This document shows, in pieces, positions 29,598 to 39,079 of a DNA stretch of 64,000 nucleotides. Made by a program: the position numbers and the translations under genes. The notes beneath the pieces are model-generated. The model worked only from the letters and a program-made list of their open reading frames with translations, did not search any database and was not told the origin of the DNA. Origin of the DNA: Bosea sp. OAE506 (GTDB lineage Bacteria > Pseudomonadota > Alphaproteobacteria > Rhizobiales > Beijerinckiaceae); assembly GCF_040546595.1 (NCBI RefSeq), contig NZ_JBEPOB010000001.1, positions 1,365,001 to 1,429,000 on the forward strand, in the 5' to 3' direction. Numbering within the stretch: position 1 is the first letter of the stretch; every line of letters begins with the position of its first letter.

Positions 29598-30005
29598 ATG
29601 CTGAAGAAGGTGCCTAATCCCATCGATCGCCATGTCGGCGCCCGAGTCCGGATGCAGCGGCTCGTCATTGGCGTTAGCCAGGACAAGCTCGGCGGCGCTT
29701 TGGGCCTGACCTTCCAGCAAGTCCAGAAATACGAGAAGGGTTCGAACCGGATCAGCGCCAGCCGGCTTCAGCAGATCGCCAACATGCTCGACGTCCCGGT
29801 GTCGTTCTTCTTTGAGGGCGCCCCGACAGGTGACGCGGCGGCCGAGAGCTTCAGCCAGCCGGGCGTCAACGCCCATGTTTCGGATTTCATGGCGAGCAGC
29901 GAGGGCGTGCAGTTGACCAAGGCGTTCGTGCGCATCAAGAGCGCGGCCGTTAGGCGCCGGATTATCGACCTGGTCGAGACGCTTGGCGAGGTCGAGGACG
30001 TCTGA
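29598..30005 (+). CDS. XRE family helix-turn-helix regulator
   Basis: 135 aa. It has an N-terminal Cro/C1-type helix-turn-helix (HVGARVRMQRLVIGVSQDKL, FQQVQKYEKGSNRISASRLQ) with the DVPVSFFFEGAP segment typical of Rhizobiales regulators, and a C-terminal helix (AVRRRIIDLVETLGEVEDV). AGGAAG lies upstream of the ATG at 29598. The upstream in-frame codon at 29556 is not supported. The 3' end overlaps the convergent LysR gene by 44 bases. The 215 bases before it (29383-29597) hold only its promoter region. Confidence 0.88.
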   Translation: MLKKVPNPIDRHVGARVRMQRLVIGVSQDKLGGALGLTFQQVQKYEKGSNRISASRLQQIANMLDVPVSFFFEGAPTGDAAAESFSQPGVNAHVSDFMASSEGVQLTKAFVRIKSAAVRRRIIDLVETLGEVEDV

Positions 30006-31062
30006 CCGGTTGGCATTCCTCGGTCCGTGGCCCGAGCGCGGTTAGATTGAGCTCGATCGCCGGCGTCACCAAGCTGCGCAGTTGGCGTTCATCCATGAAA
30101 GTCTGGATGTCTTCAGGGCTGACATAGGTCTCCCGAAACCAAGGGAAGCGGGCAGGGTCGAAGGAGGCGACGATCCAGTCGATCGTGCGCCTGACATGGG
30201 GCAGCGTCGCAGACTGCGGATGATACGCCAGCCAGATGTCGCGCTTGAGCAAAAAGTCCTTCGCGACATGGACAAGGCCTTGGGTGACCACGGGCGCATA
30301 GGTCGGGAAGGCCGTAACACCGAGCCCGCTGATCGCCGCCACGAACTGGGCCGAGCTGCTGTTGACCCTCAGATTGACGAAACGGCGCTTGTCCTCCCTC
30401 GTCATCTCGACCTCGACCCTCTCGCTGCGGATCTGGGGGCCCTCGACCTCGATGAAGTGGAAGTCGTGGATGTCCGTCTTGCTTGCAGGAGCGCCGTGCG
30501 CGGCGATGTAGGCCTCTGAGGCGAACAGCACGATGTGCAGGCTTCCGATCTTGCGAACCATCAGGTCGGGATCGGTCGGCTTTTCGAGTTGAATGGCGAG
30601 ATCAACCTCCAGTTCCGAGATCTTCGGCAGCGCCATCGAACAGCGCAGGTCGAACTGGATCTCGGGGTGCTTGTGGCGCAGTTCGCTGAACAAGGGCGCC
30701 AGCCAGAACACGCCCAGGCCTTCTGTGATGCCGACCTTCACACTGGCGCGTAGGGCCGCCTTCTCTCGGCCGGGCAGGGTGGCGAAGACGCGCGCCTGAC
30801 GCTGGATGCCCTCCGCTACGACGAGCAGGCGACGGCCGGTCTCGGTGAGGGTCATGCCCGTTCTGGAGCGCTGGAACAGCAGGGCGCCGGTCTGCGCCTC
30901 GAGGTCGTTGATGCGCCCGCGGAGCGCCGCGGGCGAGTGGCCGGTCTCCAAGGCCACGGCACGAATGCTGCCGCGCTCCGCGAGCTTCAAGAAGAGCCGA
31001 ATGTCGTCCCAGTTCAGATTGACGCCCGCCTGCGGTTCGACGTGAGCACTCCTGAGACCCAT
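29962..31062 (-). CDS. LysR family transcriptional regulator with a C-terminal extension
   Basis: 366 aa, about 60 longer than usual. The helix-turn-helix is WDDIRLFLKLAERGSIRAVA, then TGHSPAALRGRINDLEAQTG, then an effector domain with SVKVGITEGLGVFWLAP. The extra C-terminal residues (from about 310) end in an Arg/Pro-rich tail that runs over the XRE gene's 3' end. The ATG at 31062 is used; a TTG at 31077 is also possible. It is divergent from the GNAT gene, which it probably controls. Confidence 0.87.
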   Translation of the reverse strand: MGLRSAHVEPQAGVNLNWDDIRLFLKLAERGSIRAVALETGHSPAALRGRINDLEAQTGALLFQRSRTGMTLTETGRRLLVVAEGIQRQARVFATLPGREKAALRASVKVGITEGLGVFWLAPLFSELRHKHPEIQFDLRCSMALPKISELEVDLAIQLEKPTDPDLMVRKIGSLHIVLFASEAYIAAHGAPASKTDIHDFHFIEVEGPQIRSERVEVEMTREDKRRFVNLRVNSSSAQFVAAISGLGVTAFPTYAPVVTQGLVHVAKDFLLKRDIWLAYHPQSATLPHVRRTIDWIVASFDPARFPWFRETYVSPEDIQTFMDERQLRSLVTPAIELNLTALGPRTEECQPVRRPRPRQASRPGR

Positions 31063-31154
31063 GTGCGTCGTTTCCAATCTATCCCCGCCCTATCCAAATT
31101 GGATTAACGTTTAACGGTTGCGGTGTTGCTGTTGTATCCAGAAGGATCAGTGTG

Positions 31155-32615
31155 ATGGGAATCAACTATTCGAAGGAGCATTTCAATGCAGACAAGGGCG
31201 TTCGGAATTTTCGCACGCTCAACTACACGAGTTATGGACGCGGCTACGCAGCGTTCAGCCCGAACGAAGCAATCATCAGCCATTCCATGGAAATGGCAAG
31301 GCAGGATGTTCCGGGACTCGCGTCGCTCGATGATGTGATGCGCGTCTATCGTTACAACCCCGATACGATCTCGGCGTTCGCGCGCGAGTGGGCCGACGCG
31401 CCCGACACACAGCCGATCGGGATTCTGGCCCATCTGCCCCTGACGCATGAGGGCGCCGTGGCGCTCTTCAACGGCGAGCTCGATACGGCGCGGCCTGATC
31501 TGAAGTTCATCTGCCGGCCGCATCAGCGCGCCGCTGCGCTCTACTTCTGGCTCATCCATCTCCCCAAGGGCCACGGCGGCGGCCTGTCCCTGGTCATGGA
31601 GAAGATGACCAGCGCGAAGAACAAGGACCTGCCAATTTTCTGCAAGGCCGCCAACGAGAAGGCCAAGGCGTTCTTCGAGAAGATGGGCTTCAAGATGGGC
31701 GCGACGTTTGAGCGCCTGCATTCGCGCACGCTGATGAGCTGCGAGATGCCGGACCCGGCTGCCGGTCGCAAGCCCTACGACAACTACATCCCAGGGGCAC
31801 AGGCCGGCACCAAGAAGCTCTCGGTCACGGTCGTTCACTCCCTCGACGACCTGCTCAAATGCATCGCCATCCGCGGCGCGGCCTATGTCGAGGAGCGAGG
31901 CATCCCCTACCAGGAGGATGTCGACGGGAACGACTACAGCGCCACGCATCTGCTCGGCTATGTCGGCGACGAGCCGGCTGGCTGCATCCGGCTGCGCTAC
32001 TTCGGCAGCTTCATCAAGATCGAGCGCCTGGCGGTGCTGCCCCGCTGCCGTGGCGGGCTCGCGATGAGCTTGGTGAGGGCTGCCATCGCCTTCGGCCAGG
32101 ACAAGGGGTTCCAACGCTTCTACGGCCAGGCGGCTGCGCCGGTGCTCAAGCTTTGGAAGCACTTCGGATTTACCCAGCGCGAAGGCGAAGGCCTGAGCTA
32201 CCTCACCGACGAGGTCTACTATGAGATGGACCTGGTGACGGACCGCGTGATGCTGCCTCTCCACGTCAATTCGGGAGCGGCAGTGCTGGTCAGGCCGGAA
32301 GGTCAGTGGGACCGTCCCGGGCCCCTCGAGGCTCTAACGCCTAATCCCCGGGCTTCGCTCTCATCCCCTCTGGTCGAACTGGACGGCGGCTGGCCGTTGC
32401 CGACCGAAGTGCAGTCCGCGGATCCGGCTGTGCCTGACAAGTCGCTGGGCTCTGCTGCTGCCGACAAGTGGGTTCCCGGCGTCAGCCCGACGACTATGTA
32501 TCCCGACCGCGACATTCCCGGCTGCGTGAACCCGTTCTATGGGGAATCGCCGACCTGCGGCCCGGATTCATGGCCGCCGCTGATCTACGGCCGCAAGCCT
32601 GGGCTAAACTGCTGA
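31155..32615 (+). CDS. Tandem GNAT N-acetyltransferase-like protein
   Basis: 486 aa. Two GNAT-type regions are visible. The first (about 60-215) has HLPKGHGGGLSLVMEKM and AKAFFEKMGFKMGATFERLH. The second (about 225-365) has the acetyl-CoA loop region ERLAVLPRCRGGLAMSLVRA and LKLWKHFGFTQREGEG. A Pro-rich tail of about 110 residues follows, with three Cys near the end. The second domain looks catalytically complete; the first may be degenerate. An ATG at 31155 follows AAGGA by about 9 bases; a GTG three bases earlier is possible. Divergent LysR gene upstream; the next gene overlaps the stop. Confidence 0.82.
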   Translation: MGINYSKEHFNADKGVRNFRTLNYTSYGRGYAAFSPNEAIISHSMEMARQDVPGLASLDDVMRVYRYNPDTISAFAREWADAPDTQPIGILAHLPLTHEGAVALFNGELDTARPDLKFICRPHQRAAALYFWLIHLPKGHGGGLSLVMEKMTSAKNKDLPIFCKAANEKAKAFFEKMGFKMGATFERLHSRTLMSCEMPDPAAGRKPYDNYIPGAQAGTKKLSVTVVHSLDDLLKCIAIRGAAYVEERGIPYQEDVDGNDYSATHLLGYVGDEPAGCIRLRYFGSFIKIERLAVLPRCRGGLAMSLVRAAIAFGQDKGFQRFYGQAAAPVLKLWKHFGFTQREGEGLSYLTDEVYYEMDLVTDRVMLPLHVNSGAAVLVRPEGQWDRPGPLEALTPNPRASLSSPLVELDGGWPLPTEVQSADPAVPDKSLGSAAADKWVPGVSPTTMYPDRDIPGCVNPFYGESPTCGPDSWPPLIYGRKPGLNC

Positions 32616-32821
32616 TGACGGCGCCGTCCTCAGAGCACCCGGCGCCAGCTTCGATCGATCACGCGATCAGGATGACCGACGCCCTCATCGCCGAGGTCAT
32701 CAAGATCGATCCTGTCGCAACCACGCTGCTCGGCCTGGCCAAGGCCGAGCTGGTCACGCGGAAGGCGGTGGCGGAGGGCGGTGTCCTTCCGTTCCCGCCT
32801 CAAGGCGCCCGTGCGCGTTAA
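32615..32821 (+). CDS. Small hypothetical protein coupled to the GNAT gene
   Basis: 68 aa. Its ATG overlaps the GNAT stop (TGATG). It reads IDHAIRMTDALIAEVIKIDP followed by TTLLGLAKAELVTRKAVAEG, largely helical. No family recognised. The overlap suggests it is made together with the acetyltransferase and may bind it. Confidence 0.65.
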   Translation: MTAPSSEHPAPASIDHAIRMTDALIAEVIKIDPVATTLLGLAKAELVTRKAVAEGGVLPFPPQGARAR

Positions 32822-32881
32822 GGACGTTGCTCTGCCGACCTCTCGGCCAACCCTGGTCTAACTCTTGCCTGGATTATCGCC

Positions 32882-33415
32882 ATGACGACTGACCTCCACA
32901 GCGGCCGCTATCTCGGCTCGTTCCGCTGGCTGGTAAGCAAGCGCCTTCTCATCTTCGGGGAGGAACTGGCCTCTGCAGTCGGCTTCGACACCGACCTGGG
33001 ACGGGCGGGGATCGAACTGGGTCTGTTTGCCAGTGTCCTGCATCGTGACGATCAGCCAGCATTCGCCGCTGCGACCGAGCGCGCCTCGTATTTTGGCGGA
33101 AAGGTCGACGTCGTCTTGCGTCTGGTCGGCCGTGAGGATGTAGCAACCGTCCGGGTGATTGCATCCTGCGTCAACGCCCGGCGAGGCCGGCCCACCGAGT
33201 TCCTGGGCTCGCTCCATCTGCTGGGAGAACACGCGGTGCCGCCCTTAGCGGAGATGGCTGATCACCTGTGCGCCGCGGCCCGCATCGTCCGCGGCTTGGA
33301 TGAGCGACCACTGCAGCGGCTCGTCGATATGGCTCTCGTCGAACTCGGGGGACGCATGGCGACCCTTGAACAGGAAAAGCAACGGGAGCGTGCCGCCCTC
33401 GCCGTTGTGGGGTGA
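32882..33415 (+). CDS. PAS-like sensory protein
   Basis: 177 aa. The first 120 residues look like a PAS fold (LLIFGEELASAVGFDTDLGR, a DDQPAFAAATERA-type loop, then beta strands). A helical C-terminus (PLQRLVDMALVELGGRMATL) could be a dimerisation helix. No kinase, cyclase or DNA-binding output domain is present, so it may act through a partner. Cytoplasmic. Confidence 0.6.
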   Translation: MTTDLHSGRYLGSFRWLVSKRLLIFGEELASAVGFDTDLGRAGIELGLFASVLHRDDQPAFAAATERASYFGGKVDVVLRLVGREDVATVRVIASCVNARRGRPTEFLGSLHLLGEHAVPPLAEMADHLCAAARIVRGLDERPLQRLVDMALVELGGRMATLEQEKQRERAALAVVG

Positions 33416-33510
33416 GCCGCATCCGCTCGGTCCAACCGGAGAAGCCTAAACTCGGTTCGAGGCGCAACCGTTTGGATCAGGCCGATCGTCATGATGGGAG
33501 GGAGACAACG

Positions 33511-33756
33511 ATGGCCCGCAGTCTCGAAGCGATAGAAGCGCGCAAGCGCGACGACATTCAGATGATCCGCAGCCCGCGTCTTTGGCCCCAGCGCTTTCTG
33601 CGGCTGAAAACGCAGCCATGGGTCGAGGGCGCCGCCGGCAAGGGCCGGTTCGGGCGCATGGAGCAAGACGATCAGTTGACGGTCTACCCTGATGATGGCG
33701 AGCCGATGCTGTTTGATAGCCTCGAGCAACTGACCGAGGTCTGGGGCGTGGACTGA
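33511..33756 (+). CDS. Small hypothetical protein
   Basis: 81 aa, preceded by GGGAGGGAG at 33497-33505, a strong ribosome site that sets the start at 33511 even though the frame opens at 33412. It reads SLEAIEARKRDDIQMIRSPR and later GEPMLFDSLEQLTEVWGVD. No family recognised. It may share a transcript with the PAS-like gene upstream. Confidence 0.6.
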   Translation: MARSLEAIEARKRDDIQMIRSPRLWPQRFLRLKTQPWVEGAAGKGRFGRMEQDDQLTVYPDDGEPMLFDSLEQLTEVWGVD

Positions 33757-34392
33757 GTGTTGGGAAGATCTGAGGAGGGTCCGCGACGCAGGAGCAGCGA
33801 GCGACGCTGGAGCGCGCGGGAGGCGCTCCTCAATATGCTCGGGGATCAGCCCTACAATATCCGCCGCCTCCTCTTGCCCTTTGAGCGAGACCGGCAAGCA
33901 GATCGACTTTCGCTGACGCATTCAGGCGAAACGCGCCATTAGCTGACCTTTAGGCCATGGCCAAAACCTGACATTCCCCGATGCGCGGATAGGACACGTG
34001 ATGCGCTCTCGCCACGCTAGTTTAGATCAGCCGGATTTGGACATCAGACCGAGTCGGAAGCCAGTGAGGCTGATTGCACAGGGTCTGTCGGCAAGGTTCG
34101 AAGCGGGTGGATGTCACGGTCAGACGCGAATGTAATGGTGGCTCAGATCGAGCTCTGGAAATTCGGCAGCGGCTTTCGCTACGGGGGTCCGAGGCCTGGC
34201 GGCCACCTTGGGTGACGCTGGGCATTCTCATTCAGCAGTCTCTTGGCGGGTCACCGTCGGCATGACCAATCGCGCTCTGTGATTTGGCCTGAGCCCGAAC
34301 GCTTTTGCCAAACTTCTGCAGCGAAGGCGACCTACCTTTCAGCCGTGATCATAGCGGCGATGGCATAGCGCCGGCCCTTTCGTTTCCCGCGC
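33757..34392. other. Long intergenic region
   Basis: About 640 bases. A 61-codon frame starting with GTG directly after the previous stop (33757-33942) has low-complexity Arg-rich content and no ribosome site. Nothing else is supported on either strand. Confidence 0.35.
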
Positions 34393-34865
34393 TCAACCTC
34401 TTCGCGCGGCTTCTATTTCCGCAACATCGATTTTGCCCATCGTCATCATCGCGGCGAATGCGCGCTTCGCCTCGTCACCCCCGGCCGCTATGGCCTCTGT
34501 CAAAACGCGCGGTGTGATTTGCCATGAGATGCCCCAGCGGTCCTTGCACCAACCACATTCGCTTTCCTGGCCACCATTCCCGACGATCGCATTCCAGTAA
34601 CGATCGGTCTCCTCCTGATCTTCCGTCGCGATCTGGAAGGAGAAGGCTTCGGTGTGCTTGAATGTAGTTCCTCCGTGAGGCCCAAGCACGAAACCCCGGC
34701 GACGGTGAATTCAACCGTGAGGACATCGCCTTCCTTCCCGGAGGGGTAGTCGCCGGGCGCCTTGTGTACGGCCGTTATCGCGCTGTCTGGGAACGTTGCG
34801 GCATAGAAGCGGGCCGCAGCTTCGGCGTCCTTGTCGTACCAAACGCAAATGGTGTTCTTCGCCAT
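34393..34865 (-). pseudogene. VOC/PhnB-like glyoxalase-fold gene with a frameshift
   Basis: Starts at ATG 34865 after AAGGGA with NTICVWYDKDAEAAARFYAA and runs well to AGVSCLGL. A single missing base near 34675 then moves the rest to another frame, where GGTTFKHTEAFSFQIATEDQ, QESECGWCKDRWGISWQITP and a normal end at 34393 are intact. Joined, the protein is about 156 aa, the normal size for this PhnB-like family. Either a recent inactivation or a sequence error. The 167 bases upstream (34866-35032) show nothing. Confidence 0.82.
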
Positions 34866-35032
34866 CGTCGATCCCTTTCATCGTAAACAAGGCGCATCAT
34901 GGTAGCCGGTTAAAACGTTGAGCTGAAAACGAGCGAGTCCCAGATGCGCAATTGAGCAATTTCTACCGACCGACGAGCCCGAGTCGAAGATAAACATGCT
35001 AAAATACGCCCCCGAGCGATGGCCTTAGGAAC

Positions 35033-36091
35033 TTACGGATCGAGACCGAGCATTCGCCGCCCCAGCCTGGCATCGCCGCTGCCGGCAAAATCGTCGAAGG
35101 CCTTCTCGGTAACGCGGATGATGTGCTCGGCGATGAAGGGTGCGCCCTCGCGGGCGCCGTCCTCGGGGTGCTTCAGCGCGCATTCCCACTCCAGCACCGG
35201 CCAGCCCGCGAAGCCGTACTGCGCGAGCTTGGAGAAGATCGCCTTGAAATCGACGTGGCCGTCGCCAAGCGAGCGGAAGCGCCCGGCGCGCTCGACCCAG
35301 GGCGCGAAGCCGGAATAGACGCCCTGGCGGCCATTGGGCCGGAACTCGGCATCCTTCACATGGAAGGCGCTGATGCGCTCGTGATAGATGTCAATGAAGG
35401 CGAGATAGTCGAGCTGCTGCAGCAGAAAATGCGAGGGGTCGTAGTTGATCCGGCAGCGCGGATGGCCGTCGAGACGCTCCAGGAACAGCTCGAAGGTCGC
35501 GCCGTCGAAGACGTCCTCGCCCGGATGGATCTCGAAGCCGACATCGACGCCGTTCTCCTCATAGACGTCCAGTATCGGCCGCCAGCGCTTGGCCAACTCG
35601 CCGAAGCTCTCCTCGACGAGGCCGGCGGGCCGCTGCGGCCAGGGATAGACGAAGGGCCAGGCGAGCGCGCCGGTAAAGCTCACCGAACCGGCGAGCCCGA
35701 GCCGGCGCGAGGCTCTGGCCGCGAGCTTGAGCTGCTCCACCGCCCAGGCCTGACGTGCGACCGGGCGACCATGCAGGGCGGCCGGCGCGAAGTCGTCGAA
35801 CGCTGCGTCATAGGCCGGGTTCACCGCGACGAGCTGGCCCTGCAGATGCGTCGAGAGTTCGGTGATCGCGACGCCGTTCTGTGCCGCGATGCCCGCGATC
35901 TCGTCGCAATAGGCCTGCGATTCGGCCGCGCGGGCGAGATCGATGAAGCGGGCGTCCCAGGATGGCAATTGCACGCCGCGATACCCGAGCCCGGCCGCCC
36001 AGGCGGTGATAGATGCCCAACTGTCGAATGGCGCTGTGTCGCCTGCAAACTGCGCCAGAAAAATCGCAGGGCCTTTCATCGTCGCCGGCAT
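35033..36091 (-). CDS. Sugar phosphate isomerase/epimerase (TIM barrel)
   Basis: 352 aa xylose-isomerase-like TIM barrel. Likely metal ligands are the Glu in VGFEIHPGEDVFDG, the Asp/His in RINYDPSHFLLQQ, the His in ISAFHVKDAEF and the Glu in WPVLEWECAL. Such enzymes epimerise or isomerise free sugars, keto-polyols or inososes. It is divergent from the ROK regulator and ABC transporter operon, with a 208-base shared control region, so it probably acts on the imported sugar. Confidence 0.9.
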   Translation of the reverse strand: MPATMKGPAIFLAQFAGDTAPFDSWASITAWAAGLGYRGVQLPSWDARFIDLARAAESQAYCDEIAGIAAQNGVAITELSTHLQGQLVAVNPAYDAAFDDFAPAALHGRPVARQAWAVEQLKLAARASRRLGLAGSVSFTGALAWPFVYPWPQRPAGLVEESFGELAKRWRPILDVYEENGVDVGFEIHPGEDVFDGATFELFLERLDGHPRCRINYDPSHFLLQQLDYLAFIDIYHERISAFHVKDAEFRPNGRQGVYSGFAPWVERAGRFRSLGDGHVDFKAIFSKLAQYGFAGWPVLEWECALKHPEDGAREGAPFIAEHIIRVTEKAFDDFAGSGDARLGRRMLGLDP

Positions 36092-36299
36092 TGCTCGTCC
36101 CTTTTCATTTGGCGCAGGATGGCGCGGGACGATGTGCCCGGTCCAGAGCGGACGGGCACCGCCGCATCGCCGCCTTCATCCAGACATCTGCCTGATCTAG
36201 GCCGAAGTTCGGTCTTGAGGGGCCGGGCGGTTCGTTCCTAGCTTTCGGGCAACGGCCGCCACAAGGCCGATCGAGGAAGCGCAGGAGGCCGCCATCGCT

Positions 36300-37571
36300 T
36301 TGCCCTGGCACGCTTTGAGTCCCGACGAGCTCGCGCTGCTGGAAGCGGCGTTCTGGGCCGGCGGGATCGCGCGCCACGACCTCTCCGATACGCTGCGGTT
36401 CTCGCGCAGCAAGACCAACGCGCTCGCGGCCGGTCTGCTCGACCAGGGCCTGCTCGACGAGGCCGGCGTCCAGCATTCGACCGGGGGGCGACGCCCCGAG
36501 ACCTTGCGCGTGCATGGCCGCATCGGCGTCCTCGTCGGCGTCGATATCGGCGCGACCAGCCTCGACGTGGCGCTGCTGCGGCCCGATCTCAGCGTCATCG
36601 CGCGGCATTCGCAGGAGGCCGACGTCCAGGCCGGCCCGGGGCCGATCATGGCGCGGCTGCGCAGCCTTCTGCCCGCCATGCTGGCGGAGAATGGGATCGC
36701 GCGCGACCGGGTGCTGGCGGTGGGCATCGGCGTGCCCGGTCCGGTCAATTTCGCTGCCGGGCAGCTGGTCAACCCGCCGCTGATGCCGGGCTGGGACAGC
36801 TATGCCATCCGCGACGATCTACGCGAGATCACCGAGGCGCCGGTCTTCGTCGACAACGACGTGAACCTGATGGCGCTCGGCGTGCTCTGGAGCCAGCGCC
36901 GGCAGATCGAGAATTTCCTTGTCATCAAAGTCGGCACCGGGATCGGATGCGGGATCGTCTGCCATGGCGAACTCTATCGCGGCGCCAGCGGCTCGGCCGG
37001 TGATGTCGGCCACATCTGCGTCGATCCCGAAGGCCCGCTCTGCCGCTGTGGCAATCGCGGCTGCGTCGAGGCGATGGCGGCGGCGCCCGCGATCGTTACG
37101 ATGGGCCGCGAGGCGGCGGAAAAAGGGCGCAGCGCGGGGCTAGCGCAGCGGCTCGCCGAGACCGGACGGCTCGAGGCCAGCGATATCGGCGCCGCCTGCC
37201 GGGCCGGCGACGCCGAGGCCGATGCGATCGTGCGCCGCTCCGGCCGGCTGATCGGGCAGGTTCTGGCGGCGCTGGTGAACTTCTACAACCCGTCGCATAT
37301 TTTCATCGGCGGCGGCGTCTCGCAGATTGGGCCGGTGTTCCTCGCCGCGATCCGCCAAAGCGTGAACCAGCGCTCGCTGGCGCTCTCGACCCGCCATCTT
37401 GAGATCACCTCGGCCCCGATGGGGCCGGAAACCGGGCTGATCGGCGCGGGCGTGCTGGCGATGCGCGAAGCCATGCGTGGCCAGACGCTGCCGGGTCAGA
37501 CCTTGCCGAGACAGATCCGGCCCAGCCAGACGCTGCGAAGCCAGACATCGATCAGCGGAGGCCTGCGATGA
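36300..37571 (+). CDS. ROK family transcriptional regulator
   Basis: 423 aa repressor of the NagC/XylR type. The N-terminal winged helix is LLEAAFWAGGIARHDLSDTL followed by FSRSKTNALAAGLLDQGL. The sugar-kinase-like domain starts at GVLVGVDIGATSLDVALLRP, and the ROK zinc motif is CRCGNRGCVEAMA. The start codon appears to be TTG at 36300; AGGAGG lies at 36283-36288. It overlaps the ATPase gene by ATGA. Probably controls the ABC operon and the divergent isomerase in response to the sugar. Confidence 0.9.
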   Translation: MPWHALSPDELALLEAAFWAGGIARHDLSDTLRFSRSKTNALAAGLLDQGLLDEAGVQHSTGGRRPETLRVHGRIGVLVGVDIGATSLDVALLRPDLSVIARHSQEADVQAGPGPIMARLRSLLPAMLAENGIARDRVLAVGIGVPGPVNFAAGQLVNPPLMPGWDSYAIRDDLREITEAPVFVDNDVNLMALGVLWSQRRQIENFLVIKVGTGIGCGIVCHGELYRGASGSAGDVGHICVDPEGPLCRCGNRGCVEAMAAAPAIVTMGREAAEKGRSAGLAQRLAETGRLEASDIGAACRAGDAEADAIVRRSGRLIGQVLAALVNFYNPSHIFIGGGVSQIGPVFLAAIRQSVNQRSLALSTRHLEITSAPMGPETGLIGAGVLAMREAMRGQTLPGQTLPRQIRPSQTLRSQTSISGGLR

Positions 37572-39079
37572 GCGCTGATGGTCGCGGCCTGTCCGTCGCA
37601 TTCGACGGTATCGTCAAGCGCTTCGGTCCGGTCGAGGTGCTGCATGGGGTCTCGTTTTCCCTGGAGCCCGGCCGCGTCTATGGGCTGCTCGGCGAGAACG
37701 GCGCCGGCAAATCAACGCTGATGAAGATCCTCGGCGGCTATGAGCAGCCGAGCGAGGGCCGCCTGCTGGTCGAGGGAGAACAAGTTGCCTTCTCCGGCTC
37801 GCGCGACGCCGAGACGCACGGCATCGTCCTGATCCATCAGGAGTTCAACCTTGCCGAGGATCTGACGATCGCCGGCAACATCTTCCTCGGCCATGAGCGT
37901 CGCAAGGGCTGGTTCCTCGACGAGGCCGCGATGCGGCAGGAGGCCGATGCCGCGCTTGCCCAGGTCGGCCTGGCGCGAGCGGCCGATACGCCGGTGCGGC
38001 GGCTGATCGTCGCCGAGAAGCAGCTCGTCGAGATCGCCAAGGCGCTGTCGCGCAAGGCCCGCCTGCTGATCATGGACGAGCCGACGGCGACGCTGACGCC
38101 GTCCGAGGTCGCGCGGCTCTTCGCCCTGATCGAGCGGATGCGCGCCGATGGCGTCACCATCGTCTACATCTCGCACAAGCTCGACGAGGTCGAGCGCATC
38201 TCCGACGAGGTGATCGTGATGCGCGACGGGAACCTCGTCGGCCGGGCGCCGACCGCATCTTTGTCCCGCCACGACATGGCGACGATGATGGTGGGGCGCG
38301 AGATCGCCGACCTGTTCCCGGAGAAGGTGCCGTTCGACGAGACCGCCGCGCCGGTGCTCAAGGTCGAGGGCTTCACCGTGCCGGGCTGGGCGCAGGGCGT
38401 CTCTTTCGCGGTGCGCCCGGGCGAGATCCTCGGCTTCGCGGGTCTGGTCGGTGCGGGCCGGACCGAGCTGTTCGAGGGGATTCTCGGCCTGAGGCCGGGC
38501 ACGGGCGACGTCGAGGTCGCCGGCCGGCCGGTGACGCTGCGGACGCTCCAGCACGCGACCCGGCACGGGCTGAGCTATCTGAGCGAGGATCGCAAGGGCA
38601 AGGGGCTGCATGTCGACTTCCCGCTCGCGCCCAATCTCACCCTGATGGCGCTGGAGCGCTATGCCCGGCCCTGGCTCGACCACGGTGCCGAACGCCGGGC
38701 CATGGAACACGCCGTCGAGGCCTTCGGCATCCGCGCCGGCTCGCTGTCGATGCGTGCGGCCTCGCTGTCGGGCGGCAACCAGCAGAAGCTCGCCCTCGCC
38801 AAGGTGCTGCATCCCGAGCCGAAGGTGGTCGTGCTCGACGAGCCGACGCGCGGCGTCGATGTCGGGGCCAAGCGCGAGATCTATTTCCTGATCCAGAAAC
38901 TCGCCCGGCAGGGGCTCGCGGTCGTCGTGGTCTCGTCGGAGCTGATCGAGCTGATCGGGCTGGCGCATCGCGTCGCGGTGATGCGCGGCGGCCGGTTGGT
39001 CGCCACCGTCGCGGGCGCCGACATGACGGAGGTCGAGATGATCGCTCATGCCACGGGGACGCGCGATGTCGCAGCCTGA
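37568..39079 (+). CDS. Sugar ABC transporter ATP-binding protein (two ABC domains)
   Basis: 503 aa ATPase of the carbohydrate uptake type 2 (RbsA/XylG) family. Domain 1 has Walker [18 protein letters not shown] and Walker [17 protein letters not shown]. Domain 2 has [14 protein letters not shown] and [16 protein letters not shown], while its Walker A is degenerate ([16 protein letters not shown]), as is normal in this family. Overlaps both the ROK gene and the permease gene. Confidence 0.95.
   Translation: MSADGRGLSVAFDGIVKRFGPVEVLHGVSFSLEPGRVYGLLGENGAGKSTLMKILGGYEQPSEGRLLVEGEQVAFSGSRDAETHGIVLIHQEFNLAEDLTIAGNIFLGHERRKGWFLDEAAMRQEADAALAQVGLARAADTPVRRLIVAEKQLVEIAKALSRKARLLIMDEPTATLTPSEVARLFALIERMRADGVTIVYISHKLDEVERISDEVIVMRDGNLVGRAPTASLSRHDMATMMVGREIADLFPEKVPFDETAAPVLKVEGFTVPGWAQGVSFAVRPGEILGFAGLVGAGRTELFEGILGLRPGTGDVEVAGRPVTLRTLQHATRHGLSYLSEDRKGKGLHVDFPLAPNLTLMALERYARPWLDHGAERRAMEHAVEAFGIRAGSLSMRAASLSGGNQQKLALAKVLHPEPKVVVLDEPTRGVDVGAKREIYFLIQKLARQGLAVVVVSSELIELIGLAHRVAVMRGGRLVATVAGADMTEVEMIAHATGTRDVAA

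Noticed and set aside
29730..29770. tRNA-like GGTTCGAACC match
   Set aside because: It lies inside the XRE regulator coding sequence, with no acceptor stem or cloverleaf around it.
33927..33975. Similarity of an intergenic stretch to 55555-55602 (shared GCGCCATTAGCT)
   Set aside because: Only about 12 bases match exactly and the rest aligns near chance, so it is not reported as a repeat family.
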